Assembly (NCBI RefSeq): GCF_002443255.2
Contig: NW_019211459.1
Location: 24,695,388-24,759,387, forward strand
Direction of reading: 5' to 3'
Length of the DNA stretch: 64,000 nt
Origin: Varroa destructor
Taxonomy: Eukaryota; Arthropoda; Arachnida; Mesostigmata; Varroidae
Both the position numbers and the translations under genes were made by a program. Numbering within the stretch: the stretch's first letter is position 1; every line of letters starts with the position of its first letter. Positions 23,573 to 33,494 of this stretch are shown here, piece by piece. A model generated the notes under the pieces. That model was not told where the DNA came from and made no database searches. It saw only the letters and a program-made list of their open reading frames with translations.

Positions 23573-23836
23573 GTGCCCCCGCAACGGTGCTGCGCTACGC
23601 TCCGCAGCAAATCATTGCCTTACAGCCTCACAGCCTACCGCTTACCTGACTCTGACGGCCGGCTCCTAGCCGCTGCTATTGCAACTGTCCCTGCTATAGG
23701 AAGTGTACTCGGAGTAATGAGAGGTGTCCCCCTGTATACTCCAGGGGGCGAAGACATAGGGGAGGACGGATTGGGAAAATGGAGACTTTGTCGGGGGCGA
23801 ACGGCGAGAAAGGGAAGAAGTGAGGGGCTGGGATAG
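23573..23836 (+). CDS. Coding-like frame downstream of a strong acceptor
   Basis: By hand count 38% of codons start with G and 61% with a purine. The peptide has a hydrophobic Ala/Val/Ile stretch (about residues 33-50), then an acidic patch (GGEDIGEDG), then a basic tail. The strong acceptor at 23487/23488 feeds a different frame (23488-23669, also G-biased), so the two would need a frameshift or a further small intron; a second acceptor-like CCCTGCTATAG|GAAG lies at about 23700. No family match. The next frame, 23906-24064, lies on the same strand. Confidence 0.25.
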   Translation: MPPQRCCATLRSKSLPYSLTAYRLPDSDGRLLAAAIATVPAIGSVLGVMRGVPLYTPGGEDIGEDGLGKWRLCRGRTARKGRSEGLG

Positions 23837-23905
23837 TTCTAAAAATACACATCGTCGTTGTCAATATTTAACCAGAAACTACTACTAGTATTGCTACTTC
23901 ACTAA

Positions 23906-24064
23906 GCTGAACCCACCGCTACACGGACTCACGGCGCTTTGGAAGATTTCGGTGATGTGGCGGATGCAGGCGATAATGGTGAACTTGCAGCGGCGCAACG
24001 AATTCTGAGTGAACTGCGGAGCGGAAGCGCACTGCTGGGTCTAAGCGCTGGGTCTGTTAGTTAA
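23906..24064 (+). CDS. Short, very strongly G-biased frame
   Basis: After TAA at 23903-23905 a 52-codon frame runs to TAA. About half of its codons begin with G, far above local composition, and the codon-aligned minus strand is stopped, so strand is better supported than for most entries. The peptide is acidic then helical (DFGDVADAGDNGEL, then an Ala/Leu/Arg helix). It has no Met and would be a final exon; an acceptor such as CTACTTCACTAAG|C could precede it. No family was recognised. Confidence 0.32.
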   Translation, partial: AEPTATRTHGALEDFGDVADAGDNGELAAAQRILSELRSGSALLGLSAGSVS

Positions 24065-24302
24065 GCTGTGCTGAGGGGTAGAAACGCGACTGGTCACAGT
24101 ATCGAGTGCGTCCCTCTAAAGTCGCAGACGCTCTTACCCAAACACTGTGAACTAGCCTTCTTTCTTCTTTAGTCTAGCCGCTCTTCTCCGCTTAAGGGGG
24201 TAGCCAATCGCCCCGAGTTTCCCCGGTCCGCTAATCTCCATCATGATCTCATGGATCTCAATACACTGTGCTGCCGTCGTGGCAGCCGTTCCGCGCTAAT
24301 AA

Positions 24303-24692
24303 CTAACCATTAGGTCGCGGCGCATCAGTGGCAGTTATTTGGCTCCCGTGAACCGCGGATCTGCCGTTAATACTCAAGCTCCCAGAACGCAGTGCAGTAC
24401 CAACAGCATTAATGCTACGGCTGCTAAAATGAGGGTCGGAGCAGCGTACGCGAGCAATAGCAACCAAGAAAACAAAAAGCGTCATTCCACTGGGACACAA
24501 ACAGACAGATAGACACGGAGACACTCGGGGAGGCCGATGGGACAGGCAAAAATTAGCTATGATCACCATCGTCGTCGTCGTCGTCATCATCACCGCTACT
24601 CCACCCCCAGCATCAGCGACGACTCTTGGGTTGACGAGCAAGCCTGGCCAATCTAATCCACTGAGAACAAACCTGTGAACGAAAGGTGCATG
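24303..24692 (-). CDS. Coding-like frame with hydrophobic stretches and Thr run
   Basis: The frame holds 129 codons on the minus strand; about a third are purine-any-pyrimidine and a third G-first. Acceptor-like TTTCGTTCACAG and TTTGTTCTCAG fall within its first codons, consistent with an exon start near 24665-24680. A (GTC/ATC) repeat supplies five Thr codons in the middle, next to hydrophobic VAVMM and MVIIA segments. The codon-aligned plus strand (24303-24512) is also open and purine-rich, so strand is not secure. No family was recognised. Confidence 0.28.
   Translation of the reverse strand, partial: HAPFVHRFVLSGLDWPGLLVNPRVVADAGGGVAVMMTTTTTMVIIANFCLSHRPPRVSPCLSVCLCPSGMTLFVFLVAIARVRCSDPHFSSRSINAVGTALRSGSLSINGRSAVHGSQITATDAPRPNG
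24567..24592. repeat. Trinucleotide repeat (ATC/GTC)n
   Basis: About eight units centred on GTCGTCGTC. It lies inside the minus-strand coding-like frame, where it would give Thr/Met codons. Confidence 0.9.
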
Positions 24693-26050
24693 CTACGATG
24701 TTCTTGAACAGCAGCAGACGACGCATAGGTAAGAAGCGACCCGCGTAGCAGAGGTTGTTCCACTGTTGATTGTCCTTGGAAATGAGAAAAAAAAAGCTGT
24801 AATAGTTGTTTGCGCAAAAAATCAGACGGATGATCGCGCAATAGCACATGACACTAACATCGATGGGAGCAGGTAAGTGAGGGCGGGAGATGCGCAATTA
24901 AGAATCGCTCCCGTCTTGCATAAGCGAGAATGAAGACGTCCTCCAAAAACTTGCTTATCAGGCGGGAAGCGAAAAAGACACAGGGGAAGGTGGGCAAAAA
25001 GAGTTCATCGTCTGAAGCGCGTATGTAGCCTTTGAGACGAAGCATCAGCAATCGATAAAGATGAAAGAGCATTAGGGCGTGGCGTTATGCTGCAAAAAAG
25101 AAACAAGAATACAGAATCATAGAATGGACTATACTGGAACGTCGTCTCGCAATAGCAGTTGATCAGCTGAAATCATCAGTGACTCCTTGTATACTGAAAA
25201 AATATAACTACTGAACTAGAGATGAGTCGGCGCGCAGGTACGAATGTATCACTCTATGTAGCACAATGTGTATGTACATTGTGGGGCACAAGTTTATTAA
25301 ATGTCTGTAAAAAAAAAGTCACTTGAGAGTTGAAGAGTCTTCGTTTTCTACTGCGGTCATTTACGTGTTCTGCTGGCAGATGTAAAATGAAGACACCCGA
25401 ATTGCCGTGTCGCTTTGGGCCGGTCCCAACTGTATCACTCCGCTCCCCTGCCTATACACACATATATAAAGGAAAATTTATAGAGAAAAAGTATAAACTA
25501 ACAAGATAATGTAAATAAATTACACGTATGTATTTGAGCCGTGAGGTTACTTTAACATATTAACATGACAGCATAACCGGAGATGCACACATATCTGTAA
25601 GCATTAAGTATTCAGTGCGATCCCTTAGCGTGAACGCGATCTTCCGCCATTCCGATAGTTAATCCTCCGTTTATATTAGAGTTTAGATTCTAGCACGCCA
25701 TCGCTTTAATCGGCCTTGCCTAGTCTCTTTCAGATTCTGTCGTCGAGTGCCATCACTATAGGTAGCATGAATAGTGTTCCAGTAAGTACGTAATAAGAGC
25801 TAAAAAAACGCGACACAGGCGACAAACCAGCGGAATACGTTTGTTGTTAGCTCGCGGCCCGTTTTGCCCTGTTGCTGATACTTTTTCTGCTGCTACTACT
25901 GCTACGAACTGATTTCCATACTATTACTGCTGATAACGACCAGGAGTGCATTGGGTTGGATTTGAATATGGACATCGAGTGGGACGGAGCAAGGTAGGAG
26001 TAAGGGGTTTGGCGGAGCACCTCGTGCTCGTTCGTTTCTTCGTTAGTTGA
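24693..26050. other. No supported gene
   Basis: Several overlapping minus-strand frames (24613-25072) show no consistent bias. 25.1-25.9 kb is stop-rich. Confidence 0.45.
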
Positions 26051-26293
26051 TTCGGTGGCGTTTCGTTACAAGACCAGGTTAATAATATACAGTTGGATTT
26101 GGTTGTCACAGTAGCATTGGCTAAGCGACGATGGCCCAATTCGGCGCCCACCGCGCAAGAAGCAGCAGGAACAGCCCGTTTCGAGCAGCGATACGCGCTC
26201 GACCGCTCACTCACACAAACCATAGTTAGTTTCGGGTGTGAGGACAAGAAGCGTCTACGAGCCTACAAGACCTACGCTGCCAACTGCCTGTAG
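26051..26293 (+). CDS. Coding-like frame, unknown; next frame offset by one
   Basis: After TGA an 80-codon frame ends in TAG. G-first codons are about 35%, and the peptide has balanced charge and an aliphatic LDLVVTVAL segment. From 26238 a second frame (to 26483) overlaps it by 56 bases and is equally biased (about 60% purine-first, Ser/Arg-rich end). The pair could be one coding region broken by an indel, or two exons. Acceptor-like GCGTTTCGTTACAAG lies at about 26072. A competing minus frame (25924-26247) is weaker. No family was recognised. Confidence 0.3.
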   Translation, partial: FGGVSLQDQVNNIQLDLVVTVALAKRRWPNSAPTAQEAAGTARFEQRYALDRSLTQTIVSFGCEDKKRLRAYKTYAANCL

Positions 26294-26483
26294 GGAAATT
26301 GGCTGGAGAGCAACTTACTGGAACAACGCTGGGCACAACACGCTACGGTGGGACGCCTCCCTGCCCGCGATCTCGGCTAGCGCTTTGAGTAGCAACAGCA
26401 GCGGTCCACGAATATTGGCGGAGGTTTTTATGCGTCGCCGACGACGCCCTTCAAGTAGCCGTTCCAGTAGCGTACGTGCCTAA

Positions 26484-28736
26484 CCTAGCCCCTAATAGAG
26501 TCGAGTGCAGGTTGAGTGTGAGTACGAGCTAGCTCCTAGCCGATCTGAGAGCTAGCCGACCTCTCGCTAGTCGGAATTGGTCCGATGAACTAGCCGCTTT
26601 CGAGGTAGCGCGATGACAGGGCTCGCAGAAAACGGAAGCGCGTGGGTTTAAGGCCCTGAAATGCTGACACACTGTGTGTACAATGTGTAAGTGTGCAATT
26701 CTTATAACAATTGCTAATTTTAACATAGGAATTATCTAACAAACAAGTGGCCTAACGGCGCTTCTCGCTCTTGCTGCAGTGCTGGCATGAGACAATATAC
26801 CAACGTCTCTACCCGTAACTGTGTTTAACACAAGGCTAATTAATTGAAAGTTATAATATTAATTTGTCTTTGACACGGAACCGCTATCGCATCTTCGATG
26901 AATAACTCCATCAGAAATGACTCGATTCGTTTGCTTGTCTCTCCAAACTAGGCCAAACGATGATAGGGCAAATCCATTAAAATCAATCAAGATAAAGTGC
27001 AAAAGCTTCTTCATAAGCAAAATGAGTAGTCTATTTGTAAATGGTTGAGACATTCAATACACGCCCAGCATTTGTCCTTGCTAGCACCCATCCTGCCCGC
27101 TAGCGGTTACTTGGCTATACTCTAATTATACAAAACGATTCTACCGCTAGCCCTCAAGCGTAAGCTCGTTCTATTCACTTTCATAGCATTCGATGACAGT
27201 CGCGATCGTCATATAGACACAGGGAGGAATACCGTGCCCGTTTCAGCTGTAGTGGTTGCTCGGCTTACGCTTCGTTGTGCATTCCTTCCGCTCTTTATAG
27301 CGGAGTCAGCTGTGGGAAAAGAGTCATGAAGGTCTTTTTATAAAAGTCTATATGCCGGTAGCTATCATCGCTCTCTATGGAAACGAAAGGGGCAGAGCCG
27401 TTGTCTCGTGGACTTATGTCAGCTGATCAAATTTTAACTACTTAACCAATAAAAGCTAAAAAAGGCTCCAGTGGGGGACGGAGGAAAATGATAGGGAGAC
27501 CCGCAGGTTTCTCTTTGAGCCTTTCGATAGCATCGTATAAGGAAGTGGGGCTGTGCAGATACAAGTTCACATAGTTCATGGGTTGATAGATGTATCTGAT
27601 AGTAGAGGTGGCATAATGGTCTCCGGAGAAAATGGTAGTGGAGAGAAGTTTTACGGAACTCAGTCACGAGGGAAAACATTAGGGGTTTAATACGACAGGG
27701 GGTTGGATAGAAGGCCTATATCAATTATGTAAACAAGGCCGACCAACGATAACGATAAGCGAGGGCAACAGCAACAGCAATGGAAACGAGCTGTATCGTC
27801 GATCGGTACTTATTGAACTATGAAAATTCTATTTTTACATCTCAGTACAGTCATAAATAGCTACCCATTGATATATGTCTTCGCTACGTATTTCGGTTCG
27901 AAGTAGCTAGTTCTCGACCCACGTTTGAGAAATCTCTATAACTTTCTTTCCGCTTTTCTAAGTGGTACGTATAGCGCTAGGTTTCTTATAGTCAAGTAGT
28001 TTTCCTAATGCCGTCGGATATGTCTAATTTGTAGCTAAAATTTTAGCTAACAAAAAACAAGGCCACTTCTATTCTTCGATTGGGTATTGGTTTAAATTTG
28101 AAAATGTTTCTCTATCAGATTATTTCAGTAAAGGGTAACATAGTGATTAGAAGGTACCATATGTGTATGAACGTATAGATTTGTGAAGACAGCAAGCTCA
28201 CTCGTAATTAATTAGGACTATTTGAACTAATCTGATATTTCCGTTGGTTAAGACACACCAAAAAATCAGCATTAGATTCCAGTCGGCTGTCATGTAGTCC
28301 TGCAAAAATCCACTCACTAAATATTTTGTTGATCCTACACAGCTGCGAAGTTTACCTGTCACAGGGTTTCATTCGCTTTTATACCGCCAACGACACTTAT
28401 TTTGCCCGCTAGCCCCAAGCGTTTTACTTTTGATCTAGCTTGTTCGCTTGCATGTCTATTTTTTATTTTTTATACATACAAAGCCCACCTACAGATGTAA
28501 CCCAAATATAGGGACATTGTCACGACATTTGCATCTGGCCATGGCAACGCGAACGACTGCTTAATACAACTAATTGGTGGCACAAAAATCGCGCCATGTT
28601 TATGCTTAGCTCCTGAACGCGCCCAGGGACGAGCCCATTCTGCCCGTTTTCAGGACGAGCTGTTCGTATTTACCGATGTGGAATACCTCTCTCGCGCCCA
28701 ACTGGATATATAGATGAATAAATAACACGTTTAATG
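26484..28736. other. No supported gene
   Basis: 26.5-26.6 kb has repeated GAGCTAGC-like strings. The rest is AT-rich with unbiased frames only (for example 27434-27679, minus). Confidence 0.5.
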
Positions 28737-29207
28737 TCAGCTAACCACCGCAGAACTTCTGTGAGAATCGCCGTAGGGGATGAGCGTTTGGTACATTATC
28801 ACAAAGCAATACAACGGCGCTAAATATGTACTTCCGCGTGAAAACTTGTCTAATTTTATGTACACATAAATAACTTGATTGTTTTTCATCTTAGCCTTTG
28901 TTTTTTTTTTAGTCTGCCAGGCAACACCTCCCAGTTTATTCAAGGTTACGGTTTGCTTGTCTTTGCCGTAACGAAAAATTCTTTCTCTAAACAGAGAAAA
29001 GTTCTCCACAGGTAAGTAGAACCAACATTTTCTATAGGTATATGGAATTTCTGTATGTGTCAAACCACTACATATCGACTTAGCGCAAAAGACGGCAACG
29101 GAACGTTTCTGACCGACACAACTCCCACATATCGTCCGGCCAATTAATGTTTTACAAAGTAGATATGTCTCTAAAGAGATCTCTAACCTTATCTTCGAGC
29201 CGTTCAC
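28737..29207 (-). CDS. 156-codon coding-like frame, Lys/Tyr-rich
   Basis: The minus-strand frame opens right after an AG-ending GAACCGGTTTAG and closes with TGA. About 59% of codons begin with a purine, and the length is unusual for DNA of this composition. The peptide contains seven Cys in its first 65 residues, then a Lys-rich stretch. There is no Met at the opening. It starts only 25 bases after the stop of the ATG frame 29442-29233 on the same strand, one frame over, so the two may be parts of one broken or micro-intron-containing gene. No family was recognised. Confidence 0.28.
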   Translation of the reverse strand: MNGSKIRLEISLETYLLCKTLIGRTICGSCVGQKRSVAVFCAKSICSGLTHTEIPYTYRKCWFYLPVENFSLFRERIFRYGKDKQTVTLNKLGGVAWQTKKKTKAKMKNNQVIYVYIKLDKFSRGSTYLAPLYCFVIMYQTLIPYGDSHRSSAVVS

Positions 29208-29232
29208 CTAAACCGGTTCAATCTCTTGAACT

Positions 29233-29442
29233 TCAATAAACCTTGACGGCCCTATTCCAATTTGCAGATGTTTGAGCTTTCGCAAGCTCTATGCCCAATG
29301 TCTCTAAGCAAACCCATTCGAAAGCGAATGTAGTCAAGACAGCAACGTTTTTAACACCGCCCGAAATCCCGCCTAACCACCTAAACGTAGTTAGGTAACT
29401 GCTGTTAACCGCCATTTTTAAAAACAGCCGCTCCTGCTTCAT
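29233..29442 (-). CDS. 69-residue ORF with true ATG and strong codon bias
   Basis: ATG at 29442 (G at -3) opens 69 codons. About two thirds begin with a purine and a third with G, well above local composition. The peptide has a hydrophobic middle (GGVKNVAVLTTFAFEW) and a helical, basic end. It could be the N-terminal part of a protein that continues in 28737-29207. No recognised domain; it is not a clear signal peptide because the hydrophobic stretch starts at residue 25 or later. Confidence 0.35.
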   Translation of the reverse strand: MKQERLFLKMAVNSSYLTTFRWLGGISGGVKNVAVLTTFAFEWVCLETLGIELAKAQTSANWNRAVKVY

Positions 29443-30087
29443 TTCATATTCAAATTGAACGAAGTATAGCCAGGTTCATTTTCTAAATGGAGTGAGGTTC
29501 TAACTTTGCACATCGTGTTACTAGCTGAGATGATCCCATAGCAATGAGCGTTCCAACAAAGCAAACAAACAAACAGGCAAGCCCTGTATTTGGTTACTAG
29601 ACCCGCCAGTGCCTTCTTGGTGATGGTGTTGATGCCATCATTACATTCTAGCAGACCGGCGGGATGCCCGCTCTTCTCAGCTCGAAGTCCTTGGGACGGC
29701 GCTCAAAGCAGGAGTCCTTCTTCGCTTTCATATGCTGTTGCAACTAACGCGGCCAGTTACTTCGTCAGTTAGTCCCTCGAGAGGCATTGGCCCGCTCCTT
29801 CTACCACTGTATAACCGAACCCTTTGACTAACTTCTGCTCCCGCGCGCTTTTTCGTGCTTCAGGAGCGCGTAGCGCGCTCCTTGTCGCCTTCACGCGATC
29901 CTATCCAGAGATCAGCAGTATATGTCTTTGCTTTGCCCTACCGCCCTTAAGGAAAAGGGCAGGGAACTCTAGGGAACTGGGACAAACCACCTTACTAAGT
30001 CCCCATCCGCTCAGTACGCGGGGGTGCATCTGTTTAGCTTAACTCATGTTCGCTGATTAGCTTTTTAAACAGCACCTCCATCACCAG
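29443..30087. other. GC-rich island start, no supported gene
   Basis: Plus frames 29590-29772 and 29824-30042 are open but lack boundaries. A perfect 8-bp hairpin lies at 29863-29881 (GGAGCGCG, TAG loop, CGCGCTCC), and AGGGAACTCT/AGGGAACTGG is a 10-mer near-repeat at about 29960. Confidence 0.45.
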
Positions 30088-30295
30088 TTACATGTTACTA
30101 GCTAGTATAGTAGCAAACGAATAAGCCGCTTCTGCTGCTTGGGCTGTGGCGGCGAAACGACCTGAAGCTGATCTCCAGTGAGTGAACGGCGGGCAAAGCC
30201 GGTCAGTGGACTTGAATGAACACCCGGTCCGACGGTTGCCGCTGCTTCTACCCTTGATGCTAAGCAACTGTAAGACCACCACCCCTCTTGCCGTC
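30088..30295 (-). CDS. Possible terminal exon after a strong acceptor
   Basis: On the minus strand the pyrimidine tract GCCTCTCTCTCCCCTAG|G ends at 30296 and feeds directly into an open frame of 68 codons ending in TAA. About 36% of the ATG-less codons are purine-any-pyrimidine and 30% begin with G. The peptide is Ser/Arg/Gly-rich and ends in an Ala-rich helix (AATAQAAEAAYSF). The frame is open about 15 codons further upstream, so the acceptor is the only evidence for the 5' edge. No family was recognised. Confidence 0.32.
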
Positions 30296-32058
30296 CTAGG
30301 GGAGAGAGAGGCTATAGGGGAAAAACACGTTTTCGTACGAGGACAGCGCTAAAGGCAAACAAGAAAAGCTACTAAAAAGCTTTGTGTGGAACAAGCGGCT
30401 TTACAGACGCGCGGCAGGTTCCGTTCCGGACAGGTCTTGTCCGGGGCAGCGGGGGCAGTGCGAGCGCTAACCCTTAACTGGGCGCTGAAAAACGACCGAG
30501 TCATTCTGCCAAGATAGAGAAGCTTTGCCCAGGATGGAAGCTATCCTTTCTCAGCGGAGTTTCACGTGCCACAAAGCTGTGACCTGTACAGCAAGCAGTT
30601 GGTATTGCCGAATCAACGTTGTTTAGGGTAGAAGCCTGGTCACTTAATGAAAGTTTTGGGTCGCCTTTCCTAGTGGATGTAGCGTGCCGAATATATCCAA
30701 CGCAAAGACGGGCATGGCATACACGGTGCGAATGAGAGAAGCCGGCAGTCGTCGATGGAACCCGTTTATGTTACATTACCTGGCAGTGTCATCCCTTTTC
30801 AGTTCATCTGCCCACACTTCTGTTGCAGCTATATTGGCCCCTTGAAAAGGTCCTGCAAGGAGGTCAAACGGTCTGTTCGCTCTGCTACCGCTAGAATTAC
30901 CTGCTTTTGCTCGGCTGAGTTCGCCGACTACTTTAATTCGTGTAGCTTTATTTATCTGTTTATGTATCTATCGTTGAACTTGAAGGTTCGCATGGGTAAA
31001 AAGTAAAATGGAATTTATGTGAGGCTAACACCCGAAAAATAACTACGTATACGTTTTTGAATTTTAATTAATAGAAAATGTTGATTTTAAAAATTAAATT
31101 GAAAAAGAACATATAAGTTGCCATATATTGTCCAGTTCTCCGTGTTCGGACTCGAACAGAACAGGACTAAGAACTAGGGTAAAACAAGGCCGCCTAAAAA
31201 AAGGTTTCAAACACAATTCATATTGAGATCATGTATCTATTCCGAGAATAGTTATACCAACACTTTATCAAATCAATGAGTACTTCCCTCTAGATAGCCA
31301 AATAACTTACCAAGACTTAGTTAAACAACTTAGCCCACTTGTAGGAATAGTGAGTTCTTTCAATTCTGTTACTCCACTGTTGTCACGGGTACCTCTGTTT
31401 TAACGTCACCCACGCCATAATCCTTTGTGGTAGAATTCAAACTGTTTCTTTTAAGCGTGAATCAGAATGAATGGAGAGCAGATCTCATACCACGTTGCAC
31501 ATTTGAAACGTTCGTAGAACATGTACACGTATATTATATACACACATTTATCACAGAAGAAGAAAAACGTTGCACTAGTAGGATACCGCACAACATCATT
31601 GTATTATCCATCGAAAACCTAAGACGTGTTCCATTGTCGGAGCCCATGTTTCAACTAACAAGTACTCTGGTCTCCATCGCACAGTCTGACTACAGCGGCT
31701 AGTAACCTAGAGTACGCTGTAGCTGCGCTAACATTTCTACTCTACTCCTGTCTGTTTGTCCTCGATGTCCAAGCGCTCCTTCCTGGTAATGTGGCGGAAA
31801 GGCGGATGTGCTCCAGTTTGAATTGGGGGCTCCCGTATTCCAGGCGATTCTCAAAGCGACTAACCTGTTTTAGTCGTGGCCGTAGGCCAATCGGCGAGGC
31901 CTCTCACTGGTATAGTACATTTATAGCGTTTCTATAGGCGGCCGATGCAGACATCTCGAAGCAGTCACATGAGAGCGGCCGAACGATCTGGTCGGTGTCT
32001 GATGCCAACGATATCTATCGACTTTCCAAGTTCAAGAACAAGTTGCGGCAAGCATAAT
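30296..32058. other. No supported gene
   Basis: A 7-bp hairpin CCGGACA/TGTCCGG lies at 30426-30444. Plus frames 30755-31006 and 31427-31702 are open; the latter (91 codons) has slight purine bias but no family and no boundaries. Confidence 0.45.
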
Positions 32059-32391
32059 CTAGTGAATGCACTCCAGAGCATACCTCCGTATTCTGGCAGA
32101 TGACGCAGAGAGCCCAAGGTGAGCGTAAAGAACGCGGGGTGACGGATGGAGAAAGCAAGGGAGAGAGAGAGAGAGAGCGAGCGAGCGAGCGAAGATCAGA
32201 ATGGGGTCCTCCAAGGCTCTCTCACTCCGAGACACCGATTTCCGGCCTGGCCCGCGCATCGAACTGCCGATACAGAGGTGCCCCCTGCATCTAGCACTGT
32301 ATGGTACTGCGGGATTTAGGAGTAGAACACAATACAACACAAAAAGGAACCCGAACGCCACCAGTCTCACGAGGATGGCGCGAAGTGTCAT
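32059..32391 (-). CDS. Small ORF with classic signal-peptide start
   Basis: ATG at 32391 opens 110 codons. Residues 1-31 form a textbook signal peptide or signal anchor: a basic start (LRAILVR), a hydrophobic core (LVAFGFLFVLYCVLLL) and NPAVPYSA before a plausible cleavage site. A short Cys/Arg/Ser-rich segment with two Cys follows. The second half is encoded partly by the GA/GAGC microsatellite at 32160-32192 (Ala, Arg, Leu, Ser repeats) and is less convincing. If real it is a small secreted or type II membrane protein. Start context is moderate (G at -3). No family was recognised. Confidence 0.3.
   Translation of the reverse strand: MTLRAILVRLVAFGFLFVLYCVLLLNPAVPYSARCRGHLCIGSSMRGPGRKSVSRSERALEDPILIFARSLALSLSLPCFLHPSPRVLYAHLGLSASSARIRRYALECIH
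32160..32192. repeat. Compound microsatellite (GA)n(GAGC)n
   Basis: Eight to nine GA units pass into four GAGC/GCGA units. It overlaps the minus-strand ORF 32059-32391. Confidence 0.95.
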
Positions 32392-33227
32392 ACCGCCTCC
32401 ACTGGGTGACCCAGGAAGTCAGAAAAGAACTCCTACTTAACCTGCTACGATCTTTGCTAACAGCAAAGCACATTATCGACTTGTACTCTGTTTATACCTT
32501 GACGGGCTTTCTTTCTCACCATGGAAGAGAAATTCAGTATTCGGTTGCACACGGTGCGAAATAGCGCAGGTCTACCTATGTAGGTAGGTCGTGTAATAGC
32601 TAGCTTGATTCATGACACTGTTTGTACGTATTGGGCTATAAATCTGAGCACAGTCAAGGCTCAAGTGGTTAGAACAGAAGGTCTGGTTGGACTCTTTTTA
32701 ATCGGGATTCAAAAGAGAATCGGATGTTTCATATCGTAGTAAAATAATGACGGAGTATTTTGTGGGTCTAGGGCATATATCGCTGCGACGGTACACGATA
32801 GGTTTGATGAGTCTGAAGTTTCAGTGCTTGTTCTATACATAAATTTATACGTTATATATAAGTTGCAAGCGCCATTGAAATGATCAGCAGTTGCCTAAAT
32901 CAGTTTTTCTGGAGTTGTTCCATTGACAGGATGGTCAGCCGTCTTCGTTGACAAGAATATATCATAGATGCAAAAAATCAGTTGGCAAATAATTGTACTG
33001 TATGATGAATTTCTATTATATAACTTATCTTGCATTTTTTACTTATTTCAAGCCTTTCTTTCGATTTTTCATATATATCAAGTATATCTGACTGGCGAGC
33101 AATGGCTCAAAAAAAAACTATGTTATTTATCAACCATACAGGTTAAATTAGGTTAATTTTTTTTATCTACGTATTACGGTTATCGAATGCACCCGTGAAG
33201 AAAAGTTTCAGACCTAAAGATTAAATA
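32392..33227. other. No supported gene
   Basis: 32571-32593 holds a near-palindromic GTAGGTAGG/CTACCT patch. 32.7-33.2 kb is AT-rich with unbiased frames. Confidence 0.5.
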
Positions 33228-33494
33228 TTGGCTAAAAACAGAATAGACCAAATTGTCGATGTAAAAAATGAAAAATCTGATATTAGGATCTTTTTAAATA
33301 AAAAGATCCTTTTTCGATTATATATATATATATATATATATATACGTGATACCTATTCATACGTTGTTGATCCGGAAGTTTGGTTTAATACCATAAATTG
33401 GTCGAGACCATTTTTGCATAGAATTCTGCTTGACCGATCTGCTGGAACCCATCGTGCCGTTGTACGTAGAACAGTATCATTTCTAGGTTCATAA
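33228..33494 (+). CDS. Coding-like frame containing a (TA)n run
   Basis: The frame runs 88 codons from a TTG after TAA to TAA. Despite very AT-rich DNA, about 24% of codons begin with G and 59% with a purine. The (TA)13 repeat would encode alternating Tyr-Ile, flanked by DQIVDVKNEKSD and VVDPEVWFN segments that look globular. There is no Met start. More likely it is either a chance frame or an exon that acquired a repeat; no family match. Confidence 0.2.
   Translation: MAKNRIDQIVDVKNEKSDIRIFLNKKILFRLYIYIYIYIRDTYSYVVDPEVWFNTINWSRPFLHRILLDRSAGTHRAVVRRTVSFLGS
33319..33344. repeat. Dinucleotide microsatellite (TA)13
   Basis: Thirteen uninterrupted TA units, the longest TA run in the window. Confidence 0.95.
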
